Of a DNA stretch of 5,564 nucleotides, positions 1-5,564 are shown one piece after another. The notes beneath the pieces were generated by a model. That model was not told where the DNA came from and did not search any database. It was given only the letters and a program-made list of their open reading frames with translations. How positions within the stretch are numbered: position 1 is the first letter of the stretch; every line of letters starts with the position of its first letter. Source of the stretch: Methyloceanibacter sp. (GTDB taxonomy: Bacteria; Pseudomonadota; Alphaproteobacteria; Rhizobiales; Methyloligellaceae). The DNA lies in the NCBI GenBank assembly GCA_025449615.1, contig JANWJA010000084.1:1-5564 (forward strand), written 5' to 3'. The translations under genes were made by a program, and so were the position numbers.

Positions 1-37
1 CTATTGGTGGCAAAATCCAGGTCGAAGGGATGCTGGT

Positions 38-661
38 TTAGGCGCTTTTATCCGGGTCGAACAGGGCGTCGATCGCGGCCTGGCCGCTCGCCTCTCCATT
101 CGCATTTTCATCCGCATCGCCGGCAATTTCTTCGCCATTGGCGATAGCGTTGGCCTCTTCGATCAAGGTGCTGAGCCGTGCCACGGCCTGAGTACAAAGC
201 ACGTCGACGTCGGGCTGCTTGCCGTAAATCGTGGCGCGGATATCGCCCACCAGCTTGGTGGCTTCACTATGTAATCTCTCTACCGCATCGTCGAAGCGCG
301 CGCGGATGCGCGGCGGCGCGCGATGATAGGCGGCGATCGCGAGGTTCTTGTCGCGGAAACCTGACTCGGCGAAATGCTCGTCGTAAGTGAGCGGCTTCCA
401 AGCAAACAGATCTTCGGCGAAATCTTCCGGCTCGGACGAGACCGCCTCGAGTAACATCACCAGTTCGTGGAAGTGATTGAGGTAGTCGCTCGCCAGCAGC
501 GTTGCTTCGCTGATGTTGGTGCCGGGAATGTGCGAACGGAAATGCCCGATCATGGCAGAACGAAAGGCGGCCACGATATCCTCGCGGCTCACATCCTCGT
601 TGAGCTCTGATTGGGATCGTTCGTCGCGCTTACGATTCTCGGCGAACATTGGCTGGATCAT
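38..661 (-). CDS. Uncharacterised acidic helical protein with FliM-like C-terminal tail
   Basis: I do not recognise a named family, so no function is assigned. The reading frame ends in TAA at 38-40. It is open back to a TTG at 671-673, but I prefer the ATG at 659-661 (207 residues) because the TTG has no usable Shine-Dalgarno spacing; a further ATG at 647-649 is possible. Numbering from the 661 ATG: residues 1-25 are charged and polar; 27-75 look helical, including a D-Y-L-N-H-F-H-E-L segment near 59-67; 87-102 carries an A-W-K-P-L-T-Y-x-E-H-F-x-x-S-G-F block that looks like a conserved core; 107-145 is another helical, basic-acidic stretch. Residues 176-191 are Glu/Asp/Asn/Gly/Ala-rich and probably disordered. 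Residues 192-201 read SGQAAIDALF. No signal peptide or membrane segment is visible, so it is probably cytoplasmic. It is divergent from the SRAP gene. Composition and codon use look like real coding DNA. Confidence 0.8.
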   Translation of the reverse strand: MIQPMFAENRKRDERSQSELNEDVSREDIVAAFRSAMIGHFRSHIPGTNISEATLLASDYLNHFHELVMLLEAVSSEPEDFAEDLFAWKPLTYDEHFAESGFRDKNLAIAAYHRAPPRIRARFDDAVERLHSEATKLVGDIRATIYGKQPDVDVLCTQAVARLSTLIEEANAIANGEEIAGDADENANGEASGQAAIDALFDPDKSA

Positions 662-734
662 GACTATGTACAAACCTGACAGCTAGGCCAGTGTTGCCCT
701 ACTATGATTACCGAAATGTTACTGCGGGTCTCCA
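662..734. promoter_or_regulatory. Divergent intergenic region with putative back-to-back promoters
   Basis: This 73-bp gap separates two divergently oriented genes, so it should hold both promoters. It is visibly more AT-rich than the flanking coding DNA. For the rightward SRAP gene, TATGAT at 703-708 is a good -10 candidate about 27 bp before the ATG, but no convincing -35 lies at standard spacing; CTGACA at 676-681 matches TTGACA well but is about 21 bp away. For the leftward gene, TTGGAG (735-730, minus strand) and GGTAAT (712-707) are spaced 17 bp apart and form a weak candidate. I found no GTTC-N7-GTTC alphaproteobacterial LexA box here, so direct SOS control is not supported. The assignments are by eye and weak. 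Confidence 0.35.
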
Positions 735-1415
735 ATGTGCTCGCGCTATAGCCTGACGTCGCCGCCCGAAGCGGTCCGCGCCTATTTTGCCTATCGCGAG
801 ACGCCGAATTTCCCGGCGAGATATAACGTTGCGCCGACCCAAGACGTTCCGGTGATCTGCCTCGACAGGGCAGGTGAGCGGAGTTTCAGGATGATGCGTT
901 GGGGTCTCTTGCCGCCCTTTGTCAAAGATCCGAAAGGATCGCCGCCTTTGATCAACGCAAGATCTGAGGGTGCCACATCGAAGCCCTCATTCCAGAATGC
1001 ATTCGCGCACCGTCGCTGTCTCATTCCCGCCGATGGCTTCTATGAGTGGACCGGGCCCAAAGGGAAGCGGCGTCCGTTCTTCCTGCGCCCGCGAGCGGGC
1101 GGCCTGATTGCCTTTGCCGGGCTTTGGGAGGGATGGCGCGACAAAGCCGGCCAGGAGATGGACACCGTCGCGATTTTGACCTGTCCCGCGAACACTCTCG
1201 TCGCCGAACTCCACGATCGTATGCCGGTGATCCTGCCGCCCGGGCGCTTCGAGGCATGGCTCGACTGCGAAAGGACGCGGCCAAAGGCTGCGCAAGCCAT
1301 GTTGCTGCCGGCCGCCGACGGCGTGCTGGAATCGATCGAAATGCACCCCAAGATCAACGACAGCCGACGCGACGAACCAGGCCTGCAAGAACCCCTGCAA
1401 GGCCGATTGCTCTGA
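735..1415 (+). CDS. SRAP-family abasic-site DNA-protein crosslink protein (YedK/HMCES-like)
   Basis: SRAP (SOS response-associated peptidase) proteins such as E. coli YedK and human HMCES form a thiazolidine crosslink between their N-terminal cysteine and abasic sites in single-stranded DNA, shielding the lesion. The 226 residues match the usual family length. Cys2 directly follows the initiator Met (M-C-S-R-Y), and because Cys must become residue 1, this fixes the start at 735. Other family hallmarks are Asn31 in the ARYNVAPTQ block, the R-W-G-L-L-P block near 55-60, Asn74 in INARSE, Glu104 in DGFYEW and His160 in ELHDRMPVIL; the last three correspond to YedK Asn75, Glu105 and His160. All recognised catalytic and DNA-contact positions are intact, so the protein is probably active. 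The ribosome site is weak (only a short G run near 726-728). It may share a transcript with the DUF2339 gene 79 bp downstream, but no functional link is known. The SOS connection in the family name comes from genomic context in other bacteria and is not shown here. Confidence 0.96.
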   Translation: MCSRYSLTSPPEAVRAYFAYRETPNFPARYNVAPTQDVPVICLDRAGERSFRMMRWGLLPPFVKDPKGSPPLINARSEGATSKPSFQNAFAHRRCLIPADGFYEWTGPKGKRRPFFLRPRAGGLIAFAGLWEGWRDKAGQEMDTVAILTCPANTLVAELHDRMPVILPPGRFEAWLDCERTRPKAAQAMLLPAADGVLESIEMHPKINDSRRDEPGLQEPLQGRLL

Positions 1416-1494
1416 CTTGCCTTTCAAACTGCCTCTTCCGTTGAAGCCTCCGGCCTACTAGATTCCCGGCGCCGAGGGCTCGGAAGGACCCCTT
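1416..1494 (+). promoter_or_regulatory. Leader of the DUF2339 gene with strong Shine-Dalgarno
   Basis: This is the short gap between the SRAP stop and the DUF2339 start. GGAAGGA at 1482-1488 lies 6 bases before the ATG at 1495 and is the best ribosome binding site in the window; it supports that start. Two short inverted repeats overlap it: CCGAG/CTCGG (1472-1476 with 1479-1483) and AAGG/CCTT (1484-1487 with 1491-1494). No hairpin followed by a T-run is present, so there is no intrinsic terminator after the SRAP gene, and co-transcription is possible. A single GATTC (GANTC, the CcrM methylation site of many alphaproteobacteria) lies at 1461-1465. I see no convincing separate promoter. Confidence 0.5.
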
Positions 1495-4167
1495 ATGGAT
1501 GAATGGCAGTTGCTGATTCTTCTGGTTCTCGCCATCCCCGTCGTCGCCATTGTCGCCCTCGTTCTCGCCATCAAATCGCGGGATCGCCTCAGGGTGCTGG
1601 AATGGCGGATTTCGGGCCTCGAAACCAAGATCGCTGGGCTTGGCGCCGCCCCGGCGGCGAGCCCTCCTGCGCCCGTAATTGTGGCTGATGTCGAGCCCGA
1701 AATCGCAAGGCAGGAGCCGGAGACCGAGGCTGAGGCCCCGGCCGAGGAAGCAGCGGTCGAAGTTCCGCTGCCGCCGCTTTCGCCGTCGAAACCCAAGATC
1801 GGATGGGAGGAGCGTTTCGGCACCCAATGGTCGGTCTGGCTCGGCGGCATCGCGCTCGCGCTGGGCGGCTTCTTCTTGGTCAAGCAGGCAATCGAGCAGG
1901 GCTGGTTCGGCGAGGAAGCCCGCATCGCGCTTGGTGCGATTCTAGCCATTGCCTTGATCGCCGCCGGTGAATGGACGCGGCGTCACGAAGTCAAGACGGG
2001 CCTCACCGGGCTTCCCGCCGCTCATATTCCAAGCATCCTGACCGCGGCTGGCACCACCATCGCCTATGCCACGGTCTACGCGGCTTACGCGCTTTACGGC
2101 TTCATTGACGCCGGCGCGGCCTTTCTGCTTCTCGGCATTGTGGCGCTCGCGACGCTTGCCGCGGCGCTGCTTCATGGGCCGGCCGTCGCAGGCCTCGGTC
2201 TCGTCGGCGCTTATCTCACGCCCGTGATCGTCACCACCGAGACGCCGAATTATTGGGCGCTCTATCTCTATCTCGCCGTCGTCACCGCGGCTGCGTTCGG
2301 ACTCGCCCGTGCGCGTCTCTGGCGTTGGCTTGCGCTGGTCGCCGTCGGCTTCAGCCTCGTATGGATGTTGCCGGGTATCGGCAATGTTTCGGCCGAAGTG
2401 CTGACCCCGCATATTGCCTTCGTTCTCGCTTGCTTCGTGCTCGCGGCACTTCTCATCGTCTCGGGCTTCTTGTTCGGGCCCGAGGCGGAGAAAGGTCGCA
2501 TCGATCTCGTATCCTCGGCAGCACTCGGCGCCTATCTGCTGGGCGCTGCCCTTCTCGCGCTCGCCACGCAGCACGATCTGATGACGCTGATAACCTTCCT
2601 CGTTCTCGTAGCCGGCACCGTCGCCATCGCCTGGCGTGCGGACGCGGCGATTGCTGCCGTGCCTTGGGCCGCAATCCTCACCGCGCTCATCTTCCTACAA
2701 TGGTCGGTCAATATTGACATTCGCGACTATGGCGTTCCGCTCGATGTGAACGCTGAGCCGACCTGGGAGCCAGACCGCTTCATCTACGGCGCCCATCTCT
2801 GGCTTGGCGCAGGGCTGGCCTTCATCTTCGGTGTCTCTGGCTTCCTCGCCCAGGCGCGGTCTGAGTCGGTGTTGACGTCGAGATTCTGGGCCGCGTCCGC
2901 AGTGTTCGCGCCGGCCGCGATCCTGGCACTGCTCTATTACCGTATCGCCGAGTTCGACCGCTCGATCCCCTTCGCCACCGCTGCTCTCGGCCTCGCCATC
3001 GCCTACGCGTTCGCCGCCGATTACCTCAGCCGGTGCGAGCCGCGCCCCGGTTCGGCGTCCGCCATCGCCATCTTCATCACAGGCGCCGTTGCCGCGCTCG
3101 CGATTGGCCTCACCATGGTGCTGGAAAGAGGTTGGCTCACCACGTCCTTTGCTTTGATGGTCTTAGGCATCGCCTGGGTCGCCTCCGCGCGTCCGATGCC
3201 GGGTTTGCGCTGGCTCGCCGGCGCCATCACCGGGCTCGTGCTCTCGCGCTTCATCTGGGACCCGATGATCATGGGCCCCGATGTCGGCTCAACGCCGATC
3301 TTCAATTGGCTGCTCTATGGTTATGGCGTCCCCGCCGCCTCGTTCTGGGTCGCGGGCTATCTGATGCGGCGAGACAAGGACGATGGGCCCTTACGTCTCG
3401 TCGAGTCCGCGGCGCTGTTCTTCACCGGGCTGCTCGGATTTCTCGAGATCCGCCACTATATGACCGGCAATGCTTATGTCAGTTCCGACACGCTTGCCGA
3501 GCTCGCGCTCGACGTCTGCTTCGGGCTCGGCTTCGCCATTCTGCTTGAGAAAATCAGGGGACGCACCGGAAGCGTGGTGCACAATATCGGTGCGCTCATC
3601 GTCACCGGCCTGACCTTGCTTGCCATCGTGATCGGTCTCGGCGTTGCCTATAATCCCGCCTTCTCCGGCGAAGCGATTGCCGGTCTGGTTTTCAATCAGA
3701 TTCTGCTCGGTTACGGCATCACGGCGGTGCTCGCCGCCTACCTTGCGCTGATCACGCGAAACACAAGACCACGCTGGCACAGCGCGCTCCTCGCCATCGT
3801 CGCCGTGGTGCTCGCGCTCGGCTATCTCTCGCTGCAAGTAATGCGCATCTATCACGGTCCGATCCTGACCGAGGGCCCGACCACGGACGCCGAACAATAC
3901 ACCTACTCCGCAGTCTGGCTCGCTTTCGGCGTCGTGCTGCTGGCCGCTGGCATTTACTTGCGCTCGCTTCCGCTCCGTGTCGCCTCGGCTGCGGTCGTGC
4001 TGCTCACCGTCTTCAAGGTGTTCTTCGTCGATATGTCCGACCTGACCGGGATTTACCGAGCGCTCTCTTTCATCGGGCTTGGCGCGGTTCTGATGGGGAT
4101 CGGCTGGTTCTATCAGCGGCTGCTGTTTCCGCGAAAACCGCCGCCAGAACCTGAGGCTGCGGCCTAG
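1495..4167 (+). CDS. DUF2339 family polytopic inner-membrane protein
   Basis: This is a very hydrophobic 890-residue protein matching the DUF2339 family, whose biochemical role is unknown. Residues 5-26 form an N-terminal membrane anchor, followed by a short charged helical segment (about 27-47) that could be a coiled coil. Residues 50-100 are an Ala/Pro/Glu-rich linker. The conserved domain begins near 103 with GWEERFGTQWSVWLGGIALA, a typical entry motif of the family. From there to about 876 it carries roughly two dozen hydrophobic segments. Longer polar stretches that probably lie outside the membrane are at about 406-429 and 786-804. The end, with KVFFVDMSDL then TGIYRALSFIGLGAVLMGIG, is a strong family signature, and the last residues form a Pro/Glu tail. 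The length is normal and no frameshift is apparent. The start is supported by GGAAGGA 6 bases upstream. The final codon overlaps the stop of the convergent FAD-oxidase gene. Transport or envelope-related roles are only guesses; there are no catalytic motifs to cite. Confidence 0.93.
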   Translation: MDEWQLLILLVLAIPVVAIVALVLAIKSRDRLRVLEWRISGLETKIAGLGAAPAASPPAPVIVADVEPEIARQEPETEAEAPAEEAAVEVPLPPLSPSKPKIGWEERFGTQWSVWLGGIALALGGFFLVKQAIEQGWFGEEARIALGAILAIALIAAGEWTRRHEVKTGLTGLPAAHIPSILTAAGTTIAYATVYAAYALYGFIDAGAAFLLLGIVALATLAAALLHGPAVAGLGLVGAYLTPVIVTTETPNYWALYLYLAVVTAAAFGLARARLWRWLALVAVGFSLVWMLPGIGNVSAEVLTPHIAFVLACFVLAALLIVSGFLFGPEAEKGRIDLVSSAALGAYLLGAALLALATQHDLMTLITFLVLVAGTVAIAWRADAAIAAVPWAAILTALIFLQWSVNIDIRDYGVPLDVNAEPTWEPDRFIYGAHLWLGAGLAFIFGVSGFLAQARSESVLTSRFWAASAVFAPAAILALLYYRIAEFDRSIPFATAALGLAIAYAFAADYLSRCEPRPGSASAIAIFITGAVAALAIGLTMVLERGWLTTSFALMVLGIAWVASARPMPGLRWLAGAITGLVLSRFIWDPMIMGPDVGSTPIFNWLLYGYGVPAASFWVAGYLMRRDKDDGPLRLVESAALFFTGLLGFLEIRHYMTGNAYVSSDTLAELALDVCFGLGFAILLEKIRGRTGSVVHNIGALIVTGLTLLAIVIGLGVAYNPAFSGEAIAGLVFNQILLGYGITAVLAAYLALITRNTRPRWHSALLAIVAVVLALGYLSLQVMRIYHGPILTEGPTTDAEQYTYSAVWLAFGVVLLAAGIYLRSLPLRVASAAVVLLTVFKVFFVDMSDLTGIYRALSFIGLGAVLMGIGWFYQRLLFPRKPPPEPEAAA
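4164..4167. other. Tail-to-tail overlap of two stop codons in one CTAG
   Basis: The plus-strand DUF2339 gene stops with TAG at 4165-4167. The minus-strand FAD-oxidase gene stops with TAG read from 4166 to 4164. The two stops share the palindrome CTAG, so the genes converge with a 4-base overlap and no intergenic space. Any terminator for either gene must lie inside the other gene's coding sequence. Confidence 0.95.
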
Positions 4168-5564
4168 AGCAGTTTGCCGGGATTGAGAATCCCGTTGGGG
4201 TCGAACGCCGACTTGATCTTGCGCATCAACTCGAGCTCGATCGCTTGCTTGGCGTGAGGCAGGAGATCCCGCTTCAAGCGCCCGATGCCGTGCTCGGCGC
4301 TGATCGAGCCTTTGAGATCGAGCACGATCTCGTGCACCGCCGCATTCAACGCCTCCCAATTGGCAAGAAAGACATCGCGGTCCATCGCCACCGGCTGACT
4401 CACATTGTAATGGATGTTGCCGTCGCCGAGATGGCCGAACGGCACGGGCCTGGCGCCCGGGATCATCAGCTCGACGAGCTGGTTCGCGCGCGCGATGAAT
4501 TCCGGCACCTTCGCGACAGAGACGGCGATATCGTGCTTGATGCTGCCGCCTTCGTGCTTCTGTACCTCGCTCATCATCTCGCGCAAGCGCCATAGCTCTT
4601 GCGCTTGCGTCAGCGAACCAGCAACGACAGCGTCGGCGATCTCTCCGGCTTCGACCGCCTCACTGAGCAACCTTTCGGCAAGCGGCATCAGGCCAGCGCC
4701 TTCGCGTGGGCTCGACAGCTCGAACAGCACATACCAATCATGCGCGCTCGATAGCGGATCGCGTGTCCCCGGCACATGCCGCAACACAAAATCGAGCCCG
4801 ATGCGCGGCACGATTTCGATAGCGGTCAGCATCGGTCCGGCGCCGGCGTAAAGACGCGCGAACAAGGAGGGTGCGGTCTCGAGCCGGCTCACCCCCGCGA
4901 TTGCTGTCACGGTCTCGGCGGGCTTTGGGAAAAGCCGCAACACCGCCGCGGTGATGATCCCAAGCGTGCCTTCCGAGCCGATGAAGAGATCTTTGAGGTC
5001 GTAGCCGCTATTGTCCTTGCGCAAGGTCTTGAGACCGTTCCACACGCGCCCATCGGCGAGCACGACTTCGAGCCCGAGCGCGAGCTCCCGCGCGCTGCCA
5101 TAGGCCAACACACCCATGCCGCCCGCATTGGTCGCGAGCACGCCGCCGATCTGGCAGCTGCCCTCTGAGGCCAGACTCAACGGGAACAGCCGGTCCGCAG
5201 CGGCGGCGACTTGCTGCGCCTTGGCCAGCACGAGCCCGGCTTCGACCGTCATGGTGTTGGAGGCGAGATCGATGTCGCGAACATGATTCATCCGCTCCAG
5301 CGAGACCACGACCTCGTTACCGCTCTCGAAAGGAATCTGTCCGCCGACCAAGCCGGTATTGCCGCCTTGCGGCACGATCGCCGTGCCGCTTCCGTTGGCG
5401 TGCTCCAGAATCGCCGAGACCTCTTGCGTCGAGCCCGGCTTCAGCACTAGCGCCGCGCGCCCACGATAGCGGTCGCGCCATTCGACGAGATAGCGCTCCA
5501 TCTCGCGCGGATCACGGATGGCGTGCTCCTCGCCGACAATGCGCGCGAGCGCATCGAGCGACTC
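4164..5564 (-). CDS. GlcD-type FAD-binding 2-hydroxyacid dehydrogenase, N-terminus missing
   Basis: This is a flavoenzyme of the GlcD / D-lactate dehydrogenase / D-2-hydroxyglutarate dehydrogenase superfamily, which oxidises D-2-hydroxyacids to 2-oxoacids. The frame is open to the right edge. The 21 codons before the ATG at 5499-5501 read like protein of this family (D-A-L-A-R-I-V-G then I-R-D-P-R-E), so that ATG is internal and the true start lies beyond the window; at least 466 residues are visible. Numbering from that internal Met: the PCMH-type FAD domain spans about 10-195, with VPQGGNTGLVGGQ at 43-55, GSCQIGG and ATNAGG at 115-128, and IGSEGTLGI at 174-182. The FAD-oxidase C-terminal domain follows. 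Arg307, Lys322, His357 and His364 in GHLGDGNIHYN, and Glu403-His404 in SAEHGIG match substrate and metal positions known from D-2-hydroxyglutarate dehydrogenase. It ends with the conserved NPGKLL. The substrate cannot be set from sequence alone: D-lactate, glycolate or D-2-hydroxyglutarate are all possible, and no glcE or glcF partner is visible. Confidence 0.95.
   Translation of the reverse strand, partial: ESLDALARIVGEEHAIRDPREMERYLVEWRDRYRGRAALVLKPGSTQEVSAILEHANGSGTAIVPQGGNTGLVGGQIPFESGNEVVVSLERMNHVRDIDLASNTMTVEAGLVLAKAQQVAAAADRLFPLSLASEGSCQIGGVLATNAGGMGVLAYGSARELALGLEVVLADGRVWNGLKTLRKDNSGYDLKDLFIGSEGTLGIITAAVLRLFPKPAETVTAIAGVSRLETAPSLFARLYAGAGPMLTAIEIVPRIGLDFVLRHVPGTRDPLSSAHDWYVLFELSSPREGAGLMPLAERLLSEAVEAGEIADAVVAGSLTQAQELWRLREMMSEVQKHEGGSIKHDIAVSVAKVPEFIARANQLVELMIPGARPVPFGHLGDGNIHYNVSQPVAMDRDVFLANWEALNAAVHEIVLDLKGSISAEHGIGRLKRDLLPHAKQAIELELMRKIKSAFDPNGILNPGKLL
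4178..4194. other. Perfect 7-bp inverted repeat at the convergent gene ends
   Basis: CGGGATT (4178-4184) pairs perfectly with AATCCCG (4188-4194) around a 3-base GAG loop, starting 10 bases after the DUF2339 stop. It lies inside the last codons of the FAD-oxidase gene, where it encodes most of the conserved N-G-I-L-N-P-G segment, so the symmetry may simply come from the codons used for that motif. Neither strand has a T-run after it, so it is not a canonical Rho-independent terminator. It could still act as a 3'-end stabilising hairpin for the plus-strand transcript. Confidence 0.4.

Noticed and set aside
1..37. Possible end of another gene at the left edge
   Set aside because: Reading the minus strand gives a protein-like string (about 12 residues, N-Q-H-P-F-D-L-D-F-A-T-N), but that frame is closed by a stop at 48-50 with no start between, and 37 bases are too few to judge.
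662..734. LexA/SOS operator for the SRAP gene
   Set aside because: No GTTC-N7-GTTC or inverted GAAC/GTTC pair at suitable spacing was found in the divergent region.
987..1427. Several minus-strand open frames over the SRAP gene
   Set aside because: The plus frame carries every SRAP motif with conserved residues in order, and the antisense products have no recognisable domain.
1416..1494. Intrinsic terminator after the SRAP gene
   Set aside because: Only short imperfect or tiny-loop inverted repeats are present and none is followed by a T-run.
1718..1760. Tandem repeat in the Glu/Ala/Pro linker of the DUF2339 gene
   Set aside because: The bases are only loosely repetitive (recurrent GAG, GCC and CCG codons). 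This is amino-acid low complexity of a linker rather than a true DNA repeat.
1942..2574. A 210-codon minus-strand open frame inside the DUF2339 gene
   Set aside because: It has an Arg/Glu/Gly-rich composition without motifs and is fully antisense to a well-supported family member, so it is a shadow.
3391..4593. A 400-codon minus-strand open frame spanning the junction of the DUF2339 and FAD-oxidase genes
   Set aside because: It is out of frame with the FAD-oxidase gene and antisense to DUF2339. Its product is an Arg/Glu/Asp/His/Gln-rich string, as expected when hydrophobic membrane codons are read on the opposite strand, and it shows no domain. Long stop-free shadows are common in GC-rich DNA.

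Overview
The window reads as a chromosomal housekeeping or accessory stretch from a GC-rich alphaproteobacterium, most likely Hyphomicrobiales (Rhizobiales)-like. That placement is an inference from GC-rich codon choice, the style of the proteins and the gene set; there is no rRNA or marker gene to confirm it. There are no RNA genes, IS elements, CRISPR arrays, integrases or long repeats, and nothing points to a mobile or defence island. Layout from left to right: (1) a minus-strand gene for an uncharacterised acidic, mostly helical protein of about 207 residues (stop at 38-40, preferred ATG at 659-661); (2) a short divergent promoter region of about 70 bp; (3) a plus-strand SRAP-family gene (735-1415), the HMCES/YedK-type protein that crosslinks to abasic sites in single-stranded DNA, with all recognised active-site residues present; (4) a 79-bp gap carrying a good Shine-Dalgarno sequence; (5) a large plus-strand gene (1495-4167) for an 890-residue DUF2339 polytopic membrane protein; (6) a minus-strand GlcD-type FAD-dependent 2-hydroxyacid dehydrogenase (4164 to the right edge) whose N-terminus lies outside the window. 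The left edge (1-37) holds nothing that can be called. The four genes do not form an obvious pathway. The SRAP gene and the DUF2339 gene face the same way and could be co-transcribed, but their functions (DNA-damage protection, envelope protein of unknown role) are not known to be linked. The DUF2339 and FAD-oxidase genes converge with no spacer: their stop codons overlap within one palindromic CTAG. The most intriguing item is the unrecognised protein at the left. It ends in an acidic low-complexity linker followed by a short segment (S-G-Q-A-A-I-D-A-L-F) that resembles the CheY-binding peptide of the flagellar switch protein FliM. I see no convincing complete new biological system here. The findings are modest and ranked accordingly.
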